Source: Nocardiopsis algeriensis (GTDB taxonomy: Bacteria > Actinomycetota > Actinomycetes > Streptosporangiales > Streptosporangiaceae). Taken from it: a stretch of DNA of 64,000 nucleotides. The position numbers and the translations under genes were made by a program. Of the stretch, positions 11,068 to 19,327 are shown one piece after another; the first letter of the stretch is position 1, and the number at the start of each line of letters is the position of its first letter. The notes under the pieces are model-generated. The model had not been told where the DNA came from, did not search any database, and saw only the letters and a program-made list of their open reading frames with translations. The stretch is taken from positions 423,216-487,215 of the forward strand of contig NZ_JACHJO010000003.1 in assembly GCF_014203695.1 (NCBI RefSeq), written 5' to 3'.

Positions 11068-12285
11068 GTGAGTGACACAGGAAAACCACAGGTCGTCCTC
11101 GGCGTCTGCGGCGGTATCGCCGCCTACAAGGCGTGCGAGCTGCTCCGCCGTCTGACCGAGTCGGGCCATGCCGTCCGGGTCGTGCCCACCGAGGAGGCGC
11201 TGCGCTTCGTCGGTGAGCCCACCTGGGCCGCCCTGTCGGGCAGGCCCGTCGCCACCGGGGTGTGGGACGCGGTCCACGAGGTCCCGCACGTGCGCATCGG
11301 CCAGACGGCCGACCTCGTGTTCGTCGCCCCGGCCACCGCCAACCTGCTGGCCAAGGCGGCGGCGGGCCTGGCCGACGACCTGCTCACCAACACCCTGCTC
11401 ACCGCCCGGTGCCCCGTGGTGTTCGCACCCGCGATGCACACCGAGATGTGGGAGCACCCCGCCACACAGGCCAACGTGGCCACCCTGCGCTCGCGCGGTG
11501 CCGTCGTCCTCGACCCGGCGGTGGGCCGCCTCACCGGCGCCGACACCGGCCGGGGCCGCCTGCCGGATCCCGCCGAGCTCTTCGAGGCCGCCCGCATGGT
11601 CCTGCGGCGGGGAGGCAGGGCCCCCGACCTGGCCGGCCGCCGCGTGGTGATCTCGGCCGGCGGGACCCGCGAGGCCATCGACCCCGTCCGCTTCATCGGC
11701 AACCACTCCTCCGGCAAGCAGGGCTACGCCCTGGCACGCACCGCGGCCGCCCGCGGCGCCGAGGTCACACTGGTCGCCGCCAACGTGGCCCTGCCCGACC
11801 CGGCCGGGGTGCGCGTCGTCCCAGTGGAGTCGGCGCTCGACCTGGCCGACGCCATGGAGGCCGAGCGGCGGGGAGCAGACGCCGTCGTGATGAGCGCGGC
11901 CGTCGCCGACTTCCGGCCCGCGGCCAGCGCCGCCTCCAAGATCAAGAAGGACGGCTCGGCCCCGGCCCCCGTCGAGCTCGTCGAGAACCCCGACGTCCTG
12001 GCCGGCCTGGTCGCCTCCCGCGACCGCGAGGGGTTGGCGCAGACCGTCGTGGGCTTCGCGGCGGAGACCGACGACGTCCTCGCCAACGGCCGCGCCAAGC
12101 TGGCGAGGAAGGGCTGTGACCTGCTCGTGGTCAACCAGGTCGGAGGCGGGCGCGCCTTCGGGACCGAGGACAACCAGGCCGTGGTCCTGGGACCGGACGG
12201 CACGGCGGTGGAGATTCCCCGCGGTCCCAAGGAGGATCTCGCCGACAGGGTGTGGGACCTGGTCGCGGAACGGCTGCCCGACTGA
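11068..12285 (+). CDS. coaBC: Bifunctional phosphopantothenoylcysteine decarboxylase/ligase
   Basis: Carries out two steps of coenzyme A synthesis: joining cysteine to 4'-phosphopantothenate (CoaB) and decarboxylating the product (CoaC, FMN-dependent). The N-terminal flavoprotein half shows GVCGGIAAYKACELLRRL, APATANLLAKAAAGLADD and PAMHTEMW; the His in the last motif, where enterobacteria have Asn, is as I recall it from other actinobacterial CoaBC. The CoaB half from about residue 190 has ISAGGTREAIDPVRFIGN, NHSSGKQG and the KIKK loop. The length of 405 residues is normal. GTG 11068 lies 25 bases behind rpoZ. Confidence 0.95.
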   Translation: MSDTGKPQVVLGVCGGIAAYKACELLRRLTESGHAVRVVPTEEALRFVGEPTWAALSGRPVATGVWDAVHEVPHVRIGQTADLVFVAPATANLLAKAAAGLADDLLTNTLLTARCPVVFAPAMHTEMWEHPATQANVATLRSRGAVVLDPAVGRLTGADTGRGRLPDPAELFEAARMVLRRGGRAPDLAGRRVVISAGGTREAIDPVRFIGNHSSGKQGYALARTAAARGAEVTLVAANVALPDPAGVRVVPVESALDLADAMEAERRGADAVVMSAAVADFRPAASAASKIKKDGSAPAPVELVENPDVLAGLVASRDREGLAQTVVGFAAETDDVLANGRAKLARKGCDLLVVNQVGGGRAFGTEDNQAVVLGPDGTAVEIPRGPKEDLADRVWDLVAERLPD

Positions 12286-12409
12286 CCGGTTTCCCGGGAA
12301 CCGCCCACGTCGGGGACTGGATTCCTACCACCGGGTAAGTCAGACTGCCAACGGGTGTCCCGTGAACAGCCGCCAGGCCCTCGGGGAGTCCCGCCCCCAG
12401 CGGTCCCGT

Positions 12410-12471
12410 TACAGTGGACCAGATAACCAACCGCGCCGGTCGGTATCGGCCTCCCCGGCAGGGAGCCGGGG
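12410..12471 (+). promoter_or_regulatory. Possible metK promoter and leader hairpin
   Basis: The 240-base coaBC-metK gap contains TACAGT (12410-12415), a possible -10, and a hairpin of CCCCGGC (12453-12459) with GCCGGGG (12465-12471) around an AGGGA loop. I could not fit the region to a known SAM riboswitch fold by eye. The hairpin lies about 55 bases before the chosen metK start. Confidence 0.3.
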
Positions 12472-12525
12472 CGCCTGGCCGCACCGCACATGTCAGCCAG
12501 CAGCCGCTGCAAGGAGTCACGCAAC

Positions 12526-13719
12526 GTGTCCCGCCGCCTTTTCACCTCCGAGTCGGTCACCGAGGGCCATCCCGACAAGATGGCCGACCAGATCAGTGAC
12601 GCGATCCTCGACGCGATGCTCACCCACGACCCCGCCAGCCGGGTCGCGGTCGAGACGCTGATCACCACCGGTCAGGTCCACATCGCGGGTGAGGTCACCA
12701 CCCAGACCTACGTCGACATCCCCGCCATCGTGCGCGAGACCATCCTCGGGATCGGGTACGACTCCTCCGCGAAGGGGTTCGACGGTGACTCCTGCGGGGT
12801 CAATGTCTCCATCGACGCCCAGTCGCCCGACATCGCCCAGGGTGTCGACACCGCCTACGAGGCGCGTGTCGGGCACGAGGACGACCAGCTCAACAAGCAG
12901 GGCGCCGGCGACCAGGGCCTGATGTTCGGCTACGCCAACCGGGAGACCCCCGAGCTGATGCCGCTGCCGATCAAGCTCGCGCACTCGCTCGCCGAGCGCC
13001 TGTCCGAGGTCCGCCGCGACGGCACCGTCCCCTACCTGCGGCCCGACGGCAAGACCCAGGTCACCGTGGAGTACGAGGGTCACACCCCTGTGCGCCTGGA
13101 CACCGTGGTGGTCTCCAGCCAGCACTCGGCGGACATCAACCTGGACGAGATGCTCGCCCCCGACATCCGCGAACACGTCATCGAGCCGGTCGTGGCCTCC
13201 TTCGGTCTGGCCTCCGACGACTACCGCCTCCTGGTCAACCCGACCGGGCGTTTCGAGATCGGCGGCCCGATGGGCGACGCCGGCCTCACCGGCCGCAAGA
13301 TCATCGTCGACACCTACGGCGGCTACGCCCGCCACGGCGGCGGCGCCTTCTCCGGCAAGGACCCGTCGAAGGTCGACCGTTCGGCCGCCTACGCCATGCG
13401 CTGGGTCGCCAAGAACATCGTCGCGGCCGAGCTCGCCGAGCGCGCCGAGGTCCAGGTCGCCTACGCCATCGGCAAGGCGCACCCGGTGGGCGTGTTCATC
13501 GAGACCTTCGGCACCGAGCAGGTCGCCCCCGAGCTGATCGAGAAGGCCGTCAAGGAGGTCTTCGACCTGCGCCCGGCCGCCATCGTGCGCGACCTGGACC
13601 TGCTGCGCCCGATCTACTCCAGGACCGCCGCCTACGGTCACTTCGGCCGTGAGCTGGCGGAGTTCACCTGGGAGCGGACCGACCGGGCCGAGGCCCTGCG
13701 CTCCTTCGTGGGGGTCTGA
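12526..13719 (+). CDS. metK: S-adenosylmethionine synthetase
   Basis: Makes S-adenosylmethionine from ATP and methionine. Family signatures run in order: [20 protein letters not shown] at the N-terminus, [12 protein letters not shown] in the middle, and [12 protein letters not shown] followed by [20 protein letters not shown] choose GTG 12526 because it has AAGGAG nine bases upstream and yields the usual SRRLFTSE N-terminus and 397 residues. An ATG at 12490 in the same frame adds 12 unconserved residues. In Streptomyces this gene is followed by priA; here a strong terminator follows and then an unrelated membrane protein gene. Confidence 0.95.
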   Translation: MSRRLFTSESVTEGHPDKMADQISDAILDAMLTHDPASRVAVETLITTGQVHIAGEVTTQTYVDIPAIVRETILGIGYDSSAKGFDGDSCGVNVSIDAQSPDIAQGVDTAYEARVGHEDDQLNKQGAGDQGLMFGYANRETPELMPLPIKLAHSLAERLSEVRRDGTVPYLRPDGKTQVTVEYEGHTPVRLDTVVVSSQHSADINLDEMLAPDIREHVIEPVVASFGLASDDYRLLVNPTGRFEIGGPMGDAGLTGRKIIVDTYGGYARHGGGAFSGKDPSKVDRSAAYAMRWVAKNIVAAELAERAEVQVAYAIGKAHPVGVFIETFGTEQVAPELIEKAVKEVFDLRPAAIVRDLDLLRPIYSRTAAYGHFGRELAEFTWERTDRAEALRSFVGV

Positions 13720-13730
13720 GGCCTCCGCAT

Positions 13731-13776
13731 GCGCACGAGGGGCGGGCGGCCGTTCGGCCGCCCGCCCCTCGTGCGC
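13731..13776 (+). terminator. Strong hairpin terminator after metK
   Basis: A 20-bp perfect inverted repeat (13731-13750 with 13757-13776), extended by one more pair to a GTTC tetraloop, starts 11 bases after the metK stop. No T-run follows, as is common in actinomycetes. Confidence 0.8.
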
Positions 13777-13872
13777 GTCGCGGACCCGCTCACGGCACAC
13801 CTCCCGTCAAGTTACTCTGTGCTATCACATAGACACGAAGAGTTTCTCTTGGTGGAGAGCGGAGGAAGCGTC

Positions 13873-14535
13873 ATGGCCGTGGCGTCAGCAGTGGCAGCGG
13901 TGGGCCTGGCCGCGCTCGTGGCCGCGCCCGGGGCCCCGGGACAGACCGGGGAGATCCCTGGCACGGGCAGCCTGCACATCACCCTGGAGAGCACCACCTC
14001 GAACGAGGAGGGGCTGCGGCCGGGGGACAGGATCGAGTACACGATCCGGGTGCGCAACTCCGGCGAGGAGGAGCTGCCCGAGGCGCAGGTGGTGCAGTAC
14101 CTGCCGCCGACGGTGCGCCACGTCTCCGGAAGCGGGGACGCCGCGGTGGAGGAGCGGAAGATCACCTGGACCCGGTCCCTGGCCCCGGGGGAGCGAGCCT
14201 CCCTGAGGATGACCGGAGAGGTCACCGGCTTCCCCGAGGGCGCCCGGCGCCCGGTCACCACGGCCTGCCTCAGGCCGGCTCCCGGCGCTGTACTGGCCGC
14301 ATGCTCGGCCGAGTCGCACCGGGTCCAGGCGGTGCTGCCGTTCGGATGGGCCCTGGCGGGAGTTCTCGGCTTCGTCGCCGCGGCCTTCGGCATCGCCGTG
14401 CTGGGTCGCCTCCTGAAGAGGCGGAACGAGGCGCCCCGGTCCGAGGAGCCCCGGGAGCACGCCCCCGGAGAGGTCCCTGACCTGCGCACCTTTCCCGGGC
14501 GCTCGAACGTCCTCCACATGGACGTGAACAGGTAG
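13873..14535 (+). CDS. DUF11-like membrane-anchored exported protein
   Basis: A 220-residue protein of unknown function. A signal peptide (about residues 1-23, ending APGQ) leads into one beta-rich domain of the DUF11/CARDB kind, with the pattern GDRIEYTIRVRNSGEEEL. A membrane segment lies at about 157-181, followed by KRR and a hydrophilic cytoplasmic tail of about 40 residues. This predicts a type I membrane protein with one extracellular Ig-like domain. ATG 13873 follows GGAGGAA directly at good spacing; the frame is open back to 13729 but that would include the metK terminator. A short inverted repeat (TGTG-CTAT-CACA near 13817-13828) lies in its promoter region. It converges with the next gene. 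Confidence 0.75.
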   Translation: MAVASAVAAVGLAALVAAPGAPGQTGEIPGTGSLHITLESTTSNEEGLRPGDRIEYTIRVRNSGEEELPEAQVVQYLPPTVRHVSGSGDAAVEERKITWTRSLAPGERASLRMTGEVTGFPEGARRPVTTACLRPAPGAVLAACSAESHRVQAVLPFGWALAGVLGFVAAAFGIAVLGRLLKRRNEAPRSEEPREHAPGEVPDLRTFPGRSNVLHMDVNR

Positions 14536-14548
14536 GCCCGGAAGGCGC

Positions 14549-14579
14549 CGGAGGCGGGCCGCAACGCGACCCGCCTCCG
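14549..14579. terminator. Bidirectional terminator between convergent genes
   Basis: A 10-bp perfect stem (14549-14558 with 14570-14579) sits in the 68-base space between the ends of the DUF11 gene (plus strand) and the DUF349 gene (minus strand). Confidence 0.7.
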
Positions 14580-14603
14580 CACCGCTCACCCGGGCCGCCC
14601 CGG

Positions 14604-15836
14604 TCAGCTCATCTCGTCGAGGGCCTTCTCCGCCTCGGCCAGCCACGCCCGCCGGGCATCCAGGGCCTCCTCGGCCTCCTTGGCGCGCTTGGTGTCGCCT
14701 GCGGCGCGCGCCTTCTCCAGCTTCGCCTCCAGGCCGGAGATCGCCGACGCGAGCTGGTCGACCGTGTCCTTGGCGCGCGCCCGCGCCTCGGGGCTGGTCC
14801 GCTTCCACTCGGCGTCCTCGGCGCGGCGCACGTCGTCCTCGATCCGGCGGAAGGCACCCTCGAGCTGGTCGCGCACGTCGCGCGGCAGCTCTCCGGCCGC
14901 CTCCCAGGCCTCCTGGTAGTCACGCAGGCGGGCGCGAGCCCGGCGGGGGTCGGAGATGGCGGGGATCTCCGCCTGCGCCTCGGCGAGGATCTTCTCCTTG
15001 GCCTCGGCGTTGACCCGCAGCTCCGCGTCGCGCTCGGCGAAGACCGCGTTGCGCGCGTCGAAGAAGCGGTCCTGGGCGGCCTTGAAGCGCGCCCACAGCT
15101 TGTCCTCGCTGGCACGGTCGGCACGGCCGGTACGCTTCCACTGCTGCATCAGGTCGCGGTAGGCGCGGGCCGTGGGCCCCCAGTCCTCCGAGCCGGACAG
15201 GGCCTCGGCCTCGGCGACGATGCGCTCCTTCACGGCGCGCACCTCCTCGCGCTCCTGGTCCAGGCCGGCGAAGTAGGCCTTGCGCCGCTTGGAGAAGGAG
15301 TTGCGGGCCGCCGACATGCGCTTCCACAGGGCCTGCTCGGTGGGCCGGTCGGCCCGGGGAGCCTTCTTCCACTCCTCGATGAGCTGGAGCATCCGCTCGC
15401 CGCCGGACTTCCAGTGCGTCGTCTCCACCGCGACCCGCTCGGCCTCGGCGACGATGCGCTCCTTGGTCTCCCGGGCCTGCTCGCGCGCGTTCTCCTGCGC
15501 CTGCTTCTGCTCGACCTTGCGCTCCTCGGCGCGGTCGGCGAGCACGTCGAGCCGCGCCATCAGGGAGTCCAGGTCGCCGACGGCGCCGGCCTCCCGGACC
15601 GCCGTGCGCAGCTTGTCGATGCTCGACATGGCGGAGGAGGCGGACAGGTCGGTGCTGCGCAGCCGCTTCTCCAGCAGCTCCACCTCGGTGACCAGTGCAT
15701 CGTACTTGCGGCGGAAGAAGGCCAGGGCCTCCTCCGGCTCCCCCGCCTGCCACGATCCGACGACCCGCTCGCCTTCGCTCGTGCGCACGTAGACCGTGCC
15801 GTCGTCGTCAACGCGGCCCCAAGGGTCCGTGGTCAC
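14604..15836 (-). CDS. DUF349 domain protein
   Basis: A 410-residue protein built mostly of charged helices. Several DUF349 repeats are visible, each carrying a Trp and basic pattern such as MLQLIEEWKKAPRADR, YRDLMQQWKRTGRADR and RLRDYQEAWEAAGELPRD, with KERIVAEAE linkers between them. No catalytic motif is seen and the function is unknown; coiled-coil protein interaction is likely. The GTG at 15836 is preferred because AGGAGGA lies just upstream and the protein then begins TTDPWGRVDDDGTVYVR, a conserved small beta domain; longer frames to 16124 are proline/arginine-rich shadow sequence. In Streptomyces its homologue lies near relA, a peptidyl-prolyl isomerase gene and the MBL hydrolase gene; here only the MBL gene is adjacent. 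Confidence 0.85.
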   Translation of the reverse strand: MTTDPWGRVDDDGTVYVRTSEGERVVGSWQAGEPEEALAFFRRKYDALVTEVELLEKRLRSTDLSASSAMSSIDKLRTAVREAGAVGDLDSLMARLDVLADRAEERKVEQKQAQENAREQARETKERIVAEAERVAVETTHWKSGGERMLQLIEEWKKAPRADRPTEQALWKRMSAARNSFSKRRKAYFAGLDQEREEVRAVKERIVAEAEALSGSEDWGPTARAYRDLMQQWKRTGRADRASEDKLWARFKAAQDRFFDARNAVFAERDAELRVNAEAKEKILAEAQAEIPAISDPRRARARLRDYQEAWEAAGELPRDVRDQLEGAFRRIEDDVRRAEDAEWKRTSPEARARAKDTVDQLASAISGLEAKLEKARAAGDTKRAKEAEEALDARRAWLAEAEKALDEMS

Positions 15837-16300
15837 CGTGTCCTCCTGCTGTCGTGAACCCGCTGCGCGGGTTCGGGGCGTCGCGGCGTGTCCGCGCGAT
15901 CCGCGGCGGTGCCTGCCGTGCCGGGCACGGCGCTCCCGCGGTTCGGTGGGAACGACGCGCCGTGTCTCACCGTATGCGCAGGCCTGTCTGTGCGCGGCCT
16001 GCCTCGGGGCCCGGTGCCGCCCGGTCGGCCTCGCCGGCCCGTCCGCTTCGTCGGGACGCGCAGGTCGGGGCCCGGGCACACACCTGGACCGTGACCAATA
16101 TGGCACTACCGCGCGGTTTGGCAAAGAGCCCGGGCGCGCGCGGTGATCGAATGGTGATCAAAAGCATTCGCCGACCCTCGCGGCGTGCTGCTTTCCCGAC
16201 CCGTCGGTAGGCTCTGGGGTACCGGCGTCAGGGCGGCCCGGAAGAAGTGGGTGCGCCGCCGCCGGAAGACCGACTCCCGAAGGACAGGACGACTTCCGCC
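15837..16300. promoter_or_regulatory. Divergent promoter region, DUF349 gene / MBL hydrolase gene
   Basis: A 464-base non-coding region between divergent genes. It contains the direct repeat GGTGATC at 16142-16148 and 16153-16159, spaced 11 bases apart (one helical turn), an AT-rich CCAATATGG palindrome near 16094-16102, and a possible rightward -10 (TAGGCT, 16208-16213). I see no gene in it. Confidence 0.35.
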
Positions 16301-16978
16301 GTGTTCATCGCCGCGCTTCCCACCGGCCCCCTCGCCGCGAACTGCTACGTGCTCGCACCGGCTCGGGGTGGTGCGTGCGTCGTCGTCGACCCGGGCCAGG
16401 AGGCCTCGGCCCCGGTCGACCGGGTGCTGGCCGAGCAGGGGCTCACCCCGGCCGCGATCCTTCTCACCCACGGCCACTTCGACCACGTGTGGTCGGCGGC
16501 CGAGCTGGCCGGACGGCACGGGACCCCGGTCCATGTGCACCCTGCCGACCGCCACCTGCTCACCGAACCCGCGGCGGGTGTCGACGCCGGCTTCGCCGCC
16601 CAGCTCTCCGCCCTTCTGGGGCCGGGCCCCCACAGCGAGCCGGAGAACCTGGTGGAGACCGGCGGCGGGGGAACCCTGGAGTACGCCGGACTGGAGATCT
16701 CCGTCCGGCACACCCCCGGCCACACCCCGGGATCGGTCGTCTACACGGTCTCCGACGAGGGCGGCGCCCCCGTCATGTTCTCCGGTGATCTCGTCTTCGC
16801 GGGATCCGTCGGCCGCACCGACTTCCCGGGGGGCGACTCCGCCGCGATGGCGCGCAGCCTCGCCGAGGCCGTCCTGGCGGCTTCCGACGACACCCGGATC
16901 CTGCCCGGACACGGCCCCGCCACCACCGTCGCCCGCGAGCGCGCCACCAACCCGTACCTGCGCGGCGCCTCCGCCTGA
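16301..16978 (+). CDS. MBL-fold metallohydrolase (glyoxalase II-like)
   Basis: A 225-residue zinc hydrolase of the metallo-beta-lactamase fold. The metal site LTHGHFDHV (HxHxDH) lies near residue 62, RHTPGHTPGS gives the next His, FSGDLVFAGSVGRTDFPGG the bridging Asp region, and ILPGHGP the last His. The substrate is unknown; this subfamily resembles glyoxalase II and persulfide dioxygenases and is usually found beside hisS and a peptidyl-prolyl isomerase gene in actinobacteria. Neither neighbour is present here: aspS follows directly. GTG 16301 is chosen from the conserved FIAALPTGPLAANCY start; GAAGGACAGGA lies upstream at slightly long spacing. Confidence 0.85.
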   Translation: MFIAALPTGPLAANCYVLAPARGGACVVVDPGQEASAPVDRVLAEQGLTPAAILLTHGHFDHVWSAAELAGRHGTPVHVHPADRHLLTEPAAGVDAGFAAQLSALLGPGPHSEPENLVETGGGGTLEYAGLEISVRHTPGHTPGSVVYTVSDEGGAPVMFSGDLVFAGSVGRTDFPGGDSAAMARSLAEAVLAASDDTRILPGHGPATTVARERATNPYLRGASA

Positions 16979-17133
16979 GTGCTCCTTCGCGCCGCGGTCC
17001 GAACCCGGGGGTCCGCCGACGGCGTTGACGGTAGGATTCCAGTGTTCAGGGGGCACCCATGCCCCCGGCCGGGCCCGCCAGCGGGCTCCCCGGCGCCCTC
17101 ACCCAGCCGTGTAGCTAGTGGACTTGGTAACTC

Positions 17134-18897
17134 ATGCATCGTTACAGGACTCATACGTGTGGTCAGCTCCGGAAGGAGCACGTCGGGCAGCAGGTGCGCC
17201 TGTCTGGCTGGGTGCACAACCGCCGCGACCTGGGCGGCCTGCTCTTCGTCGACCTGCGTGACCACTACGGCGTCACCCAGATCACGGCACGTCCCGAGTC
17301 CCCGGTGTTCGAGCAGCTGAGCCGGACCCCCAAGGAGACGGTCGTCCGTGTCACGGGCTCGGTCGCGGCCCGCAGCGGTGAGAACGTCAACCCCAACCTG
17401 GCCACCGGCGAGATCGAGATCGAGGCGGAGGAGCTGGAGGTGCTCGGCGGCACCGACGAGCTGCCCCTGACGGTCTTTCCCGAGGACAACACCTCCGAGG
17501 AGCGCCGCCTGACCTACCGCTTCCTGGACCTGCGCCGGGAGCGGATGCACCGCAACATCATGCTGCGCTCGCGTGTGATCTCCTCGATCCGCGAGAAGAT
17601 GACGGCGCTGGGCTTCAACGAGTTCCAGACCCCCATCCTCACCAGCTCCAGCCCCGAGGGCGCCCGCGACTTCCTGGTGCCCTCCCGGATCCACCCGGGC
17701 AAGTTCTTCGCCCTGCCCCAGGCGCCGCAGCAGTTCAAGCAGCTCCTGATGATCGCCGGCTTCGATCGCTACTTCCAGATCGCGCCGTGCTTCCGCGACG
17801 AGGACAGCCGCGCCGACCGCTCGCCCGGCGAGTTCTACCAGCTCGACGTCGAGATGAGCTTCGTCGAGCAGGAGGACGTCTTCGAGGTCATCGAGAAGGT
17901 CATGACCGACGTCTTCCGGGAGTTCTCCGAGGGCTGGGAGATCACCTCCCCCTATCCGCGCATCGCCTACCGCGACGCCCTGGAGTGGTACGGCACCGAC
18001 AAGCCCGACCTGCGCGTGCCGATGAGGATGACCGACGTCACGGCGCTGTTCGACAAGACCGACTTCCGGGCCTTCGCGGGCAAGAAGGTGCGCGCCCTGG
18101 CCGTTCCCGACGTGGGCGGACAGCCGCGCAAGTACTTCGACGGCATCGGCGACTTCGCGGTCGAGCAGGGTGCCAAGGGCCTGGCCTGGATCAAGGTCGG
18201 CGAGGGCGGCGAGCTGACCGGACCCGTCGCCAAGTTCGTCACCGGCATCGCCGACGAGCTGCTCTCCGAGCTGGGCGCGGGCCCCGGCCACGGCCTGTTC
18301 TTCTGCGCGTCCGAGGACGAGGCGGAGATCAACCGCATCATGGCGCCCGTGCGCGTGGAGGCGGGCCGGCGGGCCGGGCACTTCGAGGAGAAGGCCTACC
18401 GCTTCTGCTGGATCGTGGACTTCCCCATGTTCGAGCTGAACGACGAGGGGCAGGTCGAGTTCAGCCACAACCCGTTCTCCATGCCGCAGGGCGGCCTGGA
18501 GGCGCTGGAGACCAAGGACCCGCTGGACATCCTCGCCTGGCAGTACGACATCGTCTGCAACGGCGTCGAGCTCTCCTCCGGCGCGATCCGGAACCACTCG
18601 CCCGAGATCATGTACAAGGCCTTCGAGATCGCCGGCTACGACAAGGACGCCGTGGAGGCCGAGTTCGGCGGCATGCTCAAGGCCCTGAAGTTCGGTGCCC
18701 CGCCCCACGGCGGCATCGCACCCGGCGTCGACCGCATCGTCATGCTCCTGGCCGACGAGCCCAACATCCGCGAGACCATCGCGTTCCCGCTCAACCAGAA
18801 CGCGCAGGACCTGATGATGGGCGCGCCCTCCGAGGTCTCGGACCGGCAGCTGCGCGACGTCCACGTCCGCACGGTCGTTCCCGACCCGAAGAAGTAG
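17134..18897 (+). CDS. aspS: Aspartyl-tRNA synthetase
   Basis: Charges tRNA-Asp with aspartate. The 587-residue bacterial-type protein has an N-terminal OB-fold ([20 protein letters not shown]), class II motif 2 in [20 protein letters not shown], an inserted GAD domain around residues 290-420, and motif 3 at the C-terminus in [23 protein letters not shown] 17134 is the natural start ([12 protein letters not shown] is conserved), though no strong ribosome site precedes it. Whether it also charges tRNA-Asn cannot be told without the rest of the genome. A terminator hairpin follows. Confidence 0.96.
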   Translation: MHRYRTHTCGQLRKEHVGQQVRLSGWVHNRRDLGGLLFVDLRDHYGVTQITARPESPVFEQLSRTPKETVVRVTGSVAARSGENVNPNLATGEIEIEAEELEVLGGTDELPLTVFPEDNTSEERRLTYRFLDLRRERMHRNIMLRSRVISSIREKMTALGFNEFQTPILTSSSPEGARDFLVPSRIHPGKFFALPQAPQQFKQLLMIAGFDRYFQIAPCFRDEDSRADRSPGEFYQLDVEMSFVEQEDVFEVIEKVMTDVFREFSEGWEITSPYPRIAYRDALEWYGTDKPDLRVPMRMTDVTALFDKTDFRAFAGKKVRALAVPDVGGQPRKYFDGIGDFAVEQGAKGLAWIKVGEGGELTGPVAKFVTGIADELLSELGAGPGHGLFFCASEDEAEINRIMAPVRVEAGRRAGHFEEKAYRFCWIVDFPMFELNDEGQVEFSHNPFSMPQGGLEALETKDPLDILAWQYDIVCNGVELSSGAIRNHSPEIMYKAFEIAGYDKDAVEAEFGGMLKALKFGAPPHGGIAPGVDRIVMLLADEPNIRETIAFPLNQNAQDLMMGAPSEVSDRQLRDVHVRTVVPDPKK

Positions 18898-18908
18898 GCG
18901 TACCCCTG

Positions 18909-18942
18909 CCGCCCCGTCCCGGACCCGACCGGGACGGGGCGG
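18909..18942 (+). terminator. Hairpin terminator after aspS
   Basis: A 14-bp perfect stem (18909-18922 with 18929-18942) with a six-base loop begins 12 bases after the aspS stop. Confidence 0.75.
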
Positions 18943-18969
18943 AGCTCTGCCAGGGGCCGGTGTGCATGC

Positions 18970-19327
18970 CCGCAGTTCCCCGTTTTTCCTTTTATCGGTT
19001 TAATAATGGGGAAACTGGTTCATAAGTGGACATAATGCCTCTGCAAAAGTGACCGAAGGCGGTTCGGGAAACGTCTTGCGGATGCGCGCGGAGCCAGGAT
19101 CCCCTACGGTTGGGAGCGAATCACCCTTCACGGCCGCAACACGCACGTGTGTGTGGAGCGGACACAGCGCGCACGGGGGACCGCTTCCCCCGCGGCCGGA
19201 ACGGTGACGAGGAGCTCAGGCGAGCAGACGGTGGAAACGGCGGTAACCGCGCCCGGTACCGCACCGAGAACCCGCATCGCCCCCGACATCTACAATGAGC
19301 CGAATCGGAATGTTCACAGAGGTGTCC
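18970..19327 (+). promoter_or_regulatory. AT-rich upstream region of the PP2C phosphatase gene
   Basis: The stretch 18975-19060 is the most AT-rich intergenic patch nearby (TTTTTCC, GGTTTAATAATGG, GTGGACATAATGCC). CATAAT (19031-19036) is a plausible -10. A GTTTAA at 18998-19003 recalls a sigma-B -35, but no good GGGTAT follows. Small open frames between 19110 and 19347 lack codon bias or ribosome sites and I do not call them. Confidence 0.3.

Noticed and set aside
12286..12525. SAM riboswitch before metK
   Set aside because: A hairpin is present, but I could not fit any known SAM riboswitch core by eye; a covariance-model search (Infernal with Rfam) would decide.
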